Source: Atrina japonica
Lineage: Eukaryota > Mollusca > Bivalvia > Pterioida > Pinnidae
Length of the DNA: 64,000 nt
NCBI GenBank assembly: GCA_030159075.1
Contig: BROG01000111.1
Coordinates: forward strand, 438,501 to 502,500
Reading direction: 5' to 3'
Of this stretch, positions 1 to 12,900 are shown in pieces (position 1 is the stretch's first letter; every line of letters starts with the position of its first letter). The position numbers were made by a program, and so were the translations under genes. The notes below the pieces were generated by a model. That model was given only the letters and a program-made list of their open reading frames with translations, was not told the DNA's origin and did not search any database.

Positions 1-630
1 CTGACCTCCACAGTACATTTAATGCCACTATAAGGCAATCTGACCTCCACAGTACATTTAATGCCATTATAAGGCAATCTGACCTCCACAGTACATTTAA
101 TGCCATTGTAAGGCAATCTGACCTCCACAGTACATTTAATGCCATTGTAAGGCAATCTGACCTCCACAGTACATTTAATGCCATTGTAAGGCAATCTGAC
201 CTCGACAGTACATTTAATGCCATTGTAAGGCAATCTGACCTCGACAGTACATTTAATGCCATTGTAAGGCAATCTGACCTCCACAGTACATTTAATGCCA
301 TTGTAAGGCAATCTGACCTCGACAGTACATTTAATGCCATTGTAAGGCAATCTGACCTCCACAGTACATTTAATGTCCATTGTAAGGCAATCTGACCTCG
401 ACAGTACATTTAATGTCATTGTAAGGCAATCTGACCTCGACAGTACATTTAATGTCATTGTAAGGCAATCTGACCTCGACAGTACATTTAATGCCATTAT
501 AAGGCAATCTGACCTCGACAGTACATTTAATGCCATTGTAAGGCAATCTGACCTCGACAGTACATTTAATGCCATTATAAGGCAATCTGACCTCGACAGT
601 ACATTTAATGCCATTATAAGGCAATCTGAC
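1..630. repeat. 39-bp minisatellite, about 16 copies, cut by the window edge
   Basis: Head-to-tail units of 39 bp, each containing CTGACCTCSACAGTACATTT and ending AAGGCAAT. Variation is confined to a few sites (CCAC/CGAC, ATTAT/ATTGT, GCC/GTC), and one unit near 373 has one extra base. Because 39 is divisible by three, 13-residue peptide repeats stay open on both strands. I take these as by-products, because the array is in the intron directly before the GPR89 exon at 916. Confidence 0.95.
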
Positions 631-915
631 TGTTTAAAACTCAGTTTTCTTCTGAAGTCTTATCTCATTTTGAAAGATATGACATTTATTTTATGTAGTT
701 GGTCTAGGCATTTACTCATAGTGAAAACAGTCCGATAGATCATTAATTTTGAGTAATTTCAGCCTCGCTTGTTACAAAAAGTGAAATGTTGGAGTGCTTC
801 TGTGATTAAATGCATCCTTCAATTGGCTGCATGTTTTATATGACAGTGTGCAATTTTATCCTAATTTTATAAAGATTCATAACATTTAGAAGTTTTAACT
901 GTTTATCTTTTGTAG
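631..915. other. GPR89 intron tail
   Basis: Non-coding sequence between the minisatellite and the acceptor at 914-915 (pyrimidine-rich, ending TTTTGTAG). Nothing else is visible. Confidence 0.6.
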
Positions 916-3900
916 CTCTCGATATTTCCACTGGAAGCTCGGACTGTACGTTTTTCTTTTTGTACTGATCGTCGTTTTACCATTCTACATAGGGTATTCC
1001 ATCATAGGGAACTTACGAATTGGTATGTATGCATCGATCTACATTAAATATTCTAATATCAGTAAGCAGATCTTCCCCTATTGTCATTTTCTTTTCTGTA
1101 AGTGAAATTGAAATTTTATAACTTAGTTTGTGATTTGTTAACATTGATTTTCTACCTTATCATAGGGGCCAATCTAAAACCCCACTCCCAAACCATAAAT
1201 ATGCATTTTTCCCCAATTTGCAGGCAAAATGTCCCAATGGAAGTGAAATTACAATGTACATGTACACGTATTTGAAGACATTCTTGTATTTTCAAACAGT
1301 TTTGTGTATTTAATTTCAATAAAATGTTTCTAAAGTTCCCAATTCAAAAGGCCCAGCCCTGGACCCTGTTCTCAAAAGAGTGTAGAAATTTCCTGGTAAA
1401 ATTGAAGATTTAAGATACACATTTGACAGGAAATTCTGTAGAATCAGAGAATTCTGTAGAATCAGAAAATTCTGTAGAATCAGAAAATTCTATGGGGGTA
1501 AAAATTTTGTTATCTTGAAAATAAAACAAATTTGTTGAAATAAAATTCTGTTTGTAAAGAAACAATTCATATTAATATAACCAGATGTGATTTTATGATA
1601 AATTTCATCATGGTGTAAATTTCGTTGTTCAATGAAAACCATGAAATAGGCGAAATTAAATCCACAACAAATTTTCTGATTCAAGAGTAAATAGATATAT
1701 ATTATGTTTTAATAAGGAGAAAATATATTTGATTTTGTTATACTCAAAGCAGAAACAAATTAATTTAATCTTTATTTATTTGCAGCATACAGTTTGTCAC
1801 ATGACGATTACTTTCGATATGAGGAATATTTCATATTATTACTACATGAGCTCGTTCTGCAATATTTAGAGAAATGTTCATACTGTTCATAGCATAAAAT
1901 AAATAAAACAAACGTTAACGGGAAGAAAGTTAAAGGAATGAAAAATTGATTGAACAATGTCATTTTGTTATTTTCAGTTTCACAAAAGAGGTCCATGAAA
2001 GCTTTACTGACAGGGACTGCATGGTTTGCTTTCATTTACTTTTTCTGGAAGATTGGAGACCCATTTCCAATACTTAGCCCCAAGCATGGTAAGAATGAAT
2101 CACATATAAACAGAAAAGATGAAAGAAGAAATTTATAAGAACAGCTTAATTTATTTTTTTTTAAAAATTGTCCACATTCAGTAAAACCTGCTTTAGCAAC
2201 CACCTGTGTATAAAGACCAACTGGTCACAAAGATTGTTTTTTTGCTGTCCCCTATAGTACCTTTCGTGTACAAATCAATCTCTATATAAAGACCACTTTC
2301 CTATAAAAACCAGGTTTTTTTTGTGTCCCTAAGGAGTTCATTATATACAAGTTTCACTCTATTTAAGTCACCTGAGTCAGTTTGTTTATTTAGTTGTTGT
2401 TTTTTGTCCATTTCAATGATAATATTGATATTTCGGTTATATTGTTGCGGTAAGACACTTCCGTGCAGGTGAACTGTACTGATTTGTTGAAGTTAATTTT
2501 ACATTTCTGTGCTTCAGATTTTTAGGCAGGTGAACTGTACTGATTTGTTGAAGTTAATTTTACATTTCTGTGCTTCACATTTTTAGGCAGGTGAACTGTA
2601 CTGATTTGTTGAGGTTCATTTTATGTTTCTGTGCTTCACATTTTTAGGTCATCTGAATCACTCAGGTACATATGAGAACCATCGTTGCTCCGCAGTAGAG
2701 TGCTCGATTTGCAACCAGAGGGTTGCGAGGTTTGAGTCTCAGTGCAGGGGGCTGGCTTTTCCTGTCCTTCGATTGAGACAGTAAAAACCGAGGTCCCGTG
2801 TCACACTAGGTGTCAGCACGTTAAAGAACCCTCTCTGCTCATTGGCCGTAAGTGCCAAGCATAGGCCAAAATTTGAAGCCCCTCACCAGCATTTGGTGAC
2901 GTCTCCATATGAGTCAAAGATTCTTGAGAGGGACGTTAAAAAACAATACAACAAAAACAACAACTCAGGTACACATGAACTATTCTGAGTGAATTGTTGA
3001 CATTCCTCAAATAGTGGACATACATTTTGTGTAATATCAGATATTTTTAACATCCCCCAGATTTCTGGATCAGTTCTTTTTAGGCTTGGTTTGTATGATT
3101 TCAAGGGTAAGGGTAGACTTGGCTTTTACCATTTTAGGGGTAAGTGTAGACTTGGTTTGTACCATTCTAGAGATAAGGGTAGCTTATATTGTGAATGCCT
3201 TGACACCTGGGTCAGGGGTGTATAAAGATTTGGACCTGGGTGATGGATAAGACCAGTTTTGTGTCTGAATTTGAGTAGATAATATAATATTTGAGGTATA
3301 TGTAAAATAATGTAAAGACATTTGTCCAGGTTATTGAGATCAATAATTCAGGAAATTTGTATGTAATGACCTCCTTAGGGACACAAGAAAACTGGTCTTT
3401 ATAGGGAGGTGGTCTTTATATTGAGGTTGATTTGCACACAAATGGTACTATTGGGGACAGCAAAAAAAAAACGGTCTTTGTGACTAGGTGGTCTTTATAC
3501 ACAGGTGGTTGCTAAAGCAGGTTTTACTGTACACCGTATTGATGAGTGTTTGGTTGACTTCTACATTTTTACACATGCCATAATTATTACAAGAAATATA
3601 CTGTACTTAGCCACTTAAAGTTTGAAGTTTTTTACCCCGAATTTGTATTTTCGCCCATTGTTACATGTACTTTTACACAATAAATTATGTGAAATAGTGA
3701 AATTTCATTATCTTCAAATTCATGGGACCACCCCATTTACTTCGAGATATCCAAAATTCGAGATAGCCTAAATTTTCATTCACATATTTTCTATTCTTAT
3801 TGGACAATGAATAGACCTACTCAGGTTACCAGTACTACCTAATTTAAATTGAATTGAGGCAGTTATTACATGTATTAGTTGCCCTTTCCACATTGACTCA

Positions 3901-6900
3901 TTAGCGGGAGTTGATTGTCCCGTGCTTTGCAGGTAAACAAGAAATGAATTACAATGCTTTTTGTGTACAAGTAGTAAACCTTCAGTTGCGGAAAGTAATT
4001 GGAGATAACATGTGATAATTCTATGATATTTTGATACATCCGTAGCAGAAATATACTGCAAGATAAGCCAAATTTTGAGATAAAAACTTTCAGATACCCA
4101 CAATAAAAGTAGTATAAATGTATAGTAAAAAAGATTGTGAGCGACTGTTTGATTTTGACATAACTGGAATTACAACTTATCCAATTTTGACATAACAAGA
4201 TTTCATTTTATATGTAGAACATTACTGTATTTCAGTTCAAGTCATTCACTAAGATTCTATAGATATAATCTTTAATAGTAGATAAAAGTGGCAATCACTG
4301 TGCATGTATAGGCTACTCCCTTTCATGTTAAAATGTGTTTAAAAGATTTATTCGGTGTTAATACCTAGAATATGTGTTTGATCTTTTCAGGAATTTTCTC
4401 TATTGAGCAGTGTATTGGGAGGATTGGTGTGATCGGAGTGACTATAATGGCTGTGTTGTCAGGGTTTGGTGCTGTCAACTACCCCTACACATCTATGTTT
4501 TATTTTATCAGGTATTTTACAAGGTCACCTTAGCTTTGCTCATGGTAACCTATTGCCATACACTTTTTCTCCGTCACTATTCGTTGTCTTTCCGTTATGC
4601 GTTAACTTTTCACATATTTTCTATTTCCTCTCAAGAAGAGCCTCTCATATTCTAACGAAACTTGGCTACTAGCTTCAATACCTGAAAGGGCATCAAAACT
4701 GTCCTGTTTGTGATGGGTGCGGCATGACAGGTGTGGCATGCCGCCAGGAGACGCTGACTCCAACCGGACACCTGGTCTTATCCCGTTTGGGACTCGCTGT
4801 TGTTCTTCATGTTGAGACTATTTTCACATCTAATTCATCGTGTTTTAATGGACTTGTGTTTTGATTATCCATTGGTACTTCTTCATTTTTACTTTAAAAA
4901 AGATCATCTTTTCTACTTGAATGATAAATGACTAAATATTAATGATTTTCTTGTCATAGAATTGGTGTATCATTCACCCTCAAAGGCTGGGACAGTTTTT
5001 GGTTGCCAAAATTCTGAAAAAGTACTAATAGATTTAATAGATGTGCTCTGGAGCACTTTTTTTTACCTAACCATAAAACTTTATCTATTCCTGTTATAGA
5101 ATATTTTGAATATTTCCCTGATTTGTTCTATACCTGAGTATGTACAAGATTAATCATATTTAATTCACTTCGTTTCTAAATCAATATGATATTTTTAAGT
5201 TTTAGTGCAATTTAAAACTTTCTTTTTAGATACATATCATTGCATGATAGTTTTAACTAAGCAAGTTATTTTACTGCTATGATAAATTACAAAAATTTTA
5301 AAGTTTGCTGTAACACTCAAGTTTAGCTGTTTTACTTATCGTTTTATTCTCCTGTTTCTGCCATTTTGGTTTTAAGTGTCCTGTATGATTCTATTTTCCT
5401 AGAAACGTGACCGACACAGACATTCAAAGTATTGAGAAAAGACTGATGCAGACTATGGACATGATATTGATGAAAAAGAAAAGGTATAAGATTAAACTGT
5501 GTTTACTTTTCTACCAGGTGTGCATTTATGTACACTGAATATGACTTGTTTGATAAATACAATTTGATTTGTTTTTTTATTCAAGGACAATTCGAAAAGA
5601 AGTTTATTTATTAGGATTCCACATGAATATATAAACATTAAAAATATCACAAGTTGACATTACCAAATTAAAGATATGTAAGAGAATAATTTTAGCATTT
5701 ATTATAGTGATATTTTGTAAAAGGTCTTTTTATTCCAGAGTGAATCTTTTGCTTTCATTGTCAGCCAATGTAAATTAAATGATGAAATCAGAAATTTAAA
5801 CTCTCACTTTGTGAGAGCTGCTATGATCAACAAAAAAATTTACTTTGTAATTATATTATTAATTGTTAACATGATAATTTAACATTTTTAACCACAAATT
5901 AATTAAATTAATGATAATCTTTGACTCACAGAAAATTAGCTTAATTAGCAAGCAAACGTGTCATCTTTATATTATAGAATTGCACTGGCTAAAAGAGAAA
6001 GTCTGAAGCAGGCTTCCATCAATAAAAACCAAAGCAGTTTGTGGGGAATGTTTAGAACTGTCACCTCAGGTGGTTCCTCTGAGAGTATCCTTACAAAATA
6101 CATACTTTTATCTGTTGTTTGATGGTTAAATGTAGAATCAGAAATTTGCATTTACACTTTTTTATATCCCAACATCTCATATTCAGCCATTACCGTGGCA
6201 ACCATGTGTCATTGACAATGCCCTTGATATAAAGAATAGCAAAAATTTGATGTTGCTATTGAGCAAATTACTTGATATTTAATGAGTACAAATATATATA
6301 TCCCGGAGACACCATTTTTTGCACACTTAAAGGTTCTTGCACAATAAACATAAGGTTAACAAAACTAACCCAAACTTTACTTATTGGTCGTTAAATTTGG
6401 CTTCTTTAATAATCACCTGAAATAGCAAAAATAAAAAAAAGTGAAAAATATGGCAAACAGGTAACCAGAATGCATGATTGTTGATGTGCATGAAATTAGA
6501 TGGTCGGACGATATTTGTCGTACAAAAATGACTTAAAACTTAATTTTGGAGAAATGTCAATTATAATATTTCCTGCGTTGCAGTTTCAATCAATTATATT
6601 TGAATGTTTTCCTGAACCAGATACCAAAGATATTTCCCTCCTACAACAGGAGACAAGTGCTCTGGAAGAACTAAGTAGACAGCTATTTTTAGAATCAGTT
6701 GACCTACATAATACTCAGGTTTGTCATTTTGGTTGTTTTTTGGGGTTTTTTTCTCTTACAAACTCAACATTGATTTTAGTTATGAAGTCATCAGTGGGAA
6801 CCAAGTTTTGATGATGAAAGAGAAAAAAATCTGATTGTCTGTCTCCAATGTATGAGGAAGCTGATCACTAAAGCTTCTGGCTGTTAACCCATTCATCCCT

Positions 6901-9900
6901 ACATACACATTTTGACTGTGCTACATCAATGAAATATAGAAGAGTTCATTGTATATTAGGGATAGATGAGGCTCTAACTCACAATTATCACTGGTATTAT
7001 TTGTAGATTCATTACTATATGATTTGTAACATAGTTGCAGATCTACTGTAAACAGATGTATCAGAGTTTGATTATATTCTAAACTATCAGTTTTGTCTTA
7101 CATTTGGCAGAATCGGAGAATCAAATTCATTTTGAATAAAGCAGTATTCTAATGTACATTGTAACATGGTTCAATGTCGATGAGTTCAGCTGTATGTAAG
7201 TCAAGTGAATGATACATAGACATAACTACTCATATGTTTCTATCCATATCATCAGACTTCGGGAGATCGTTGTAGCGGAATGATTCATCGAGGGCCTACC
7301 TCAAGTTAAATGCTTTCACTACAACGATCAAGTGCAGTCTGATGATACGGATAGAAATATTTGTATGGTTTTGTATTTATTACATGCCCCTTATTCATTT
7401 AATTGTGTACACAATTGTAATATTCATTCCTCTTTTTAGCATTCATACCACAAAAAAATGTATACTAATGCCAAAACACGGTGTCATGAATTTGACATTG
7501 ACAATGAAGTCATCAAATATTTTAGATGAATAAAATTGACGTCATCAAAACTTTTTATTAATTTCATTCAGAAAAATTGTTACATTATGAACTATTGATC
7601 TCTGTACAATGTATTATAACTGTTTGATTACACATGTATGTGATAAAGGCTTTGGTGAGCCTCTATTTTGTAATCGTATTTGTATGAACTTGCAAGATTT
7701 CAAATCTCTCTTTTTTTTAATTTCTCTGCAGGAGAGAATAGCATATTCCAAGACATTCAAAGGAAAATATTTCAACTTTCTAGGCTACTTTTTCTCCATA
7801 TATTGTGTGTGGAAAATATTTATAGTAAGTATATCAATTATGTTTTCTTGGTGCTGAAATTAGAATCACAACAAATGAACATAGGCTGTCATAGTGTGAA
7901 ATTGCATGTACGTGTATTTAGACAACCATCGAATGGCGGAAGTTTTATGTTTCTTGTGACGAAGAGAGTATGATGGCCAGTTGTGCTGTCATACTTAAAT
8001 GCTGTTATTGGGCGTGTCATCGCTAACGACAACACTGCAACGTAAGATTACGTCATATAGTCAGCGTAATAATAATAATAAATATGGTAATTTAGGGTTA
8101 CCATGTGACTGTTTTACAAAAACTGACAGGGTATTGGCAATTCCCCTGTCAGAAATGAAGACAGATAATTCTGACAGAGGAATTGCAGATACCCTGTCAG
8201 TTTTTGTAAAACACTCACATGGTAACCCTATTCTAATGCCTGCACATTTTAAATTAACATTTTTAATGACAGAAATGACATGAAACTTTGACTTATGCTG
8301 GCTCCTACTTTTATCTATGACCAAATGACTTTGTTGAGTATACTGGTGCGCTTAAAATAGTTACTGATTTATCATATGGATTTGTTTATTTCGATACCGA
8401 TTTAGTGATACAATATAGCTTTTATGTTTTTTATTCTAAACAAGGAACTCTAGACAGTGACAAAATGCTTCCATATGCATTGTATTACAAAATACGTAAA
8501 CAGTAAAGTTCAGCAAGTGCATCGAAGTTGGTCAGCAGAACTTTGTGTGATGTCGTATATAAAAACTAGCGATGAATCGTGAATTCCCTGCGAGTTTTCA
8601 TTGTCATTGACTAATGAAGTAATGCGAAGCAAAGAGAGTGCATTAGAATTAATAATAATGATAATAACTATAATCATGGTTATAATGATAATACATGCAT
8701 GGATTTTATGTGCCAAAATGTTTTTCAGGCATTGAAGTGTTGTGATGCACCCTTCACTGGGATGTGCAGTATACATTGTATCTTCAAAACTCTGACAGCT
8801 ATCTTGGTACATAACATACAAAGCTACACATTTTTATGATTATGAATTATGTTCTATTTTCAGTCAACAGTAAATATAATCTTTGACAGAGTGGGAAAAG
8901 TTGACCCTGTCACGAGAGGAATTGAAATAGCAGTTAACTACTTAGGAATACAATTTGATGTAAGTGTACAAGATACTGATGTCTCACGCCTTCTCATTTA
9001 GGGCATAACAAATGTGAGATCACTTGTGTAAAAATGATGTAAAATTATGTAAAATCAAGTACGAGAGAACCATCAGTTAAAGACCGTGTTGTGATATCAA
9101 CAGTTAAAGGGACATTAGCTGTGGTTTTTTTTTCAATTTTGGTTTTCTTTTCCTTTTTACAAAGATTGATATTAAATAACAAAAAGAAATATACATAGGC
9201 ATGAAAATTCCAATATATTGTTTGAAAAATTCCTATAAATTGTTTGGAAATTGCATGAGAAATCCTGGTTTAGCATTTTTTTTTTTCACCTGCAATTATA
9301 AACTCAGCCTACTATTTGTATATGAATACCACACTGAACCCGACCTTATCATCACAAAATATATAAAAATAAAAGATTTCTTTATGCCCGTGTATATCTC
9401 TTATTTGTTATTGTACATCAAGTACAAGTAGTAAAAGTAGAAAAATCGAAATAATTTTTGTAAACACAGCTGATGCCCTTTTGAATAATGAGAATGCTGA
9501 TTGTGAGACAGTGAAGGAACACTGACAGTGTGAGAGAGTGCTGCCAGATCACAATTGTGAGAGGATGGTTTATAACCATCAGGCAGTGAGAAGGGAGATA
9601 AACAGTGGAAGAATGATGTATAATCATCTGACACTGTGAGATTGGAGATTACTGGTGTGAGAAAATGATGTACAATCATCAGCCAGTGAGAAGGGAGATC
9701 ACCATGAACATTGTTACAGAATGGCATATAATTATCTGACATAGTGAGATGGGAGATCACCATGATCAATGTTGTTAGAGGATGGCATATAATTATCTAA
9801 CACAGTGAGATGGGAGGTCACCAAGAACGACATTGTTGTTAGAGGATGGCACATTATTATCTAACACAGTGAGATGGGAGATCACCATTGTGACTTAGTT

Positions 9901-12900
9901 ATGTGTGATATATCTGCCTTTAATACTGTAAATGAATTTCACATCATTTTAAAGAGATAGAGGGAATACATGCAAATTTTAGTCAATTTTGATTTCAGCA
10001 AAGCATAACTATAATCAATGTATATTAGTGGTATAGCAATTGCAGTATATTTTGCTTTAAGAGGCATATTGAGTGCTTTCTTTGTCAGAAATAACATATA
10101 CCATATATACCATATACCATATACCATATATACCATATACCATATATACCATATACCATATATACCATATACCATATATACCATATACCATATATACCAT
10201 ATATACCATATACCATATACCATATATACCATATACCATATATACCATATACCATATTCGAGCCAGGAAGTGCTCATGTCCCTATAAATGGCCCTTACAC
10301 GATCAAATATCCTTTCGAGCTGGTTGAAAATGAGATGTGAACCAGAAAAACATAAATAACAGTTTATCTCTAGTCCCCCAGCAGTACAAAAATGTTGGAA
10401 GGTGTCCGTTCTTGGTATTAACTGCATCAACTTTACCACAGTGCCTTATAAAAATAATTGCTTTCTGTCAATTTTACTATCAAATCGTCCCAGTAAGGAC
10501 CCACCCATTTTTCCTATTTTTGTAGCACTCTTGGCGCTCATTGGGTCAAATACGGTACATGTATATATGATATAATTTCAGGTCAAGTTTTGGTCACAAC
10601 AGATATCCTTTTTACTTGTGGGCATTATAATAGTGACATCTATACGAGGTTTACTTATAACACTTACAAGGGTAAGTAATATTTACCTACTTACACATTT
10701 ATCTGTTCATCCATCAAAGTTTCTTATCAGTATCATATCTTATCTTTACTTACATGTATATGTATACAGTGAGACTGGCTTATTGATTTTACTGGGTTTT
10801 TTTATGCTGTTTATAATTTTTTTAATTTCCACTTCACCATTATAAACTGGCATCCATTAAATGACTGAAGAATTATTATGTATGTTGTAAAAAACAATAA
10901 TTTTTATAAATTTTTAAAAATTATACAAAGCATTATCTATGTTTACCTCTTCTTGTTGTTTGAGAGCTATATTTTGAATGTCCAGTGAAAGTCGTTACTT
11001 TAATTATGCACAAATGTTCCTTCCATTTCAGTTTTTCTATGCAATTGCAAGCAGTAAATCATCCAATGTTATTGTGCTTTGTTTAGCCCAGATTATGGTA
11101 AGTCTAATTTTTACATGAGGGGGCCTGTGGTCGAGTGACCAGAGCATCACACTTTGAACCAAGAAGTCTCTCACTTCTGGTCAGTGCAGGTTTAAATTGA
11201 ACCCTGCTGGAACTTAAACTGATTTTTGTGAGAAAGTTTGCCAGTTTTCTTGCGGAAAGACATTGATCTGTTCCCGGGTACATTGTAACTGGGTTCCCTC
11301 TTCCACCATTAAAAGTTGGCCGCCACCATTTTACTGAAAAATTGTTGAGTGTTGCATGAAACACTTTTCAAAATTTAAAATTCAAAGTTTTTACATGAAA
11401 AATAATTAAGATGTAACAAATGCAAATTCATTATCATTCACATGTTCTTAACGTGTCATCTTAGATAAATTCATGCAGGAGTTGTCTTTGATATTTACTC
11501 TGCAGTAACTGTGATAGAAATGTTTTCAGAATATATTCAGTAGAGTGAAAGTTGTAATAATGGCACTTGTTCAAAGTATTACATAATATTTAATTTATTC
11601 GTTTTTTTCTTGATCAGGAGACCTTATCATTGATATAATTTATTCTGAAATTTATTTGTAGAATGTAAGAGAGATGTGCTAGTTACCATCAGGGATATGG
11701 CTTAAAATTATTTAGAGAAAATTATATTGTTGTCTGTATATAGAAAAACATCCAAAATCTACTGAAGATTAATTGATTCTATATATGAGCAAATTTAATC
11801 CAATAAAAATGTCTCTAAGGAATGGATGCAAGAGGTCCGTGTTTGTCCAATATTCACCAGATTTGTATATGTATACTGGACATCCTGAAGATTAATGGAG
11901 GTCCATGTTTGTCCAATATCACCAGATTTGTATATTGTATCCTAGACATACTGAATATTTATACTTTGGTATCGGAGATTTTATATGAAGGTACATGGAC
12001 AAATTCTTTTAAGTGATCACTCAAGTTGCTATGGTGCTGCATTTTTTTTTTCTATAAGCTAGCAAATTGAAATTCATTTCACAAGAAAACAGTAATGATA
12101 CCACATGGTTTACACTACAATTTGATATTTGATTTTATTTACAGGGAATGTATTTTGTATCATCTGTTTTATTGATGAGAATGAACATGCCACAAGAATA
12201 CAGGTAAATATAATCTGATACATAAAACCTGGCGGGGTGGAGTCTTCCGAACCCTCTGTTATCCTTGAAGAGATTAGTTTTTTGGTAGTTTAGTCTAACA
12301 AAATCAGAATTACACTGACTAGAGTAATCGTTCCTTCTTCTCACTTCACATAGCTACAGATATTCAGCAGGAAATAAAACTCACTCTTATGGTGACAAGT
12401 AGGAACGATTACTCTAGTCAGTGTTATTTTAATGCTATGCTTAATCACCTAAAATTTAAACTCGTCCAGGTCAAGAAGGGTTCACAAGACTCCAACCCAC
12501 CAGGTTATATGGATTTTACTATACAAAAAAGAGAAACAGTAGTTTAAACATATCAACTTAAAAGTTAAAGTGCACTGCTCAGCTTCGAATAATTCTTAAC
12601 AATACGTGTTGCTGTACCTATTATGTATACATTTTCTAATCTTTACATTTTAAAAAAATCTATTATCTCATAAATAAAATTAAAAAAATTTTATCTATTA
12701 AACTAATTGATCTCAAGAGAATATTAATAAGTTCCTTTTCTAATGATAGTACAAGATTATATTAGAAATTGAAAATTTACAACATACTCCATTCAGATTT
12801 ACGTATATTGTTTTTAGTAAACTATTACATGTAATGATTGTTATTTTGTTGTGTATTCATTATATGTGAGGAAAGCAAATTTAATATAAAATGATTGTTG

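Larger units (their letters stand above)
2179..3529. mobile_element. TIR element (~1.35 kb), non-autonomous, with a nested SINE
   Basis: The ends are long inverted repeats: 2179-2335 begins CAGTAAAACCTGCTTTAGCA, and 3373-3529 is its imperfect reverse complement ending in GGTTTTACTG. Both arms carry GGTCTTTATA-type motifs. The interior has a 61-bp tandem repeat, a SINE and ~45-bp degenerate repeats, and no transposase ORF. I do not see a clear target-site duplication, so two independent inverted insertions of one repeat remain possible. Confidence 0.7.

Noticed and set aside
1..630. CRISPR-like array
   Set aside because: Units are contiguous with no unique spacers, and the DNA is animal nuclear.
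370..738. Repeat-peptide ORFs on both strands at the left edge
   Set aside because: Produced by the 39-bp minisatellite; they end where the array ends and lie in an intron.
7999..8324. Two opposing ORFs of 94 and 87 codons with similar peptides
   Set aside because: Mirror translations of the 138-bp palindrome.
9939..10439. 166-codon - strand ORF with YMVYMVYG repeats
   Set aside because: Low-complexity ATACCATAT array.
11119..11371. Functional tRNA genes at the SINE heads (also 33693, 35556, 40258)
   Set aside because: The heads are followed by a constant SINE body and tail and recur in several copies.
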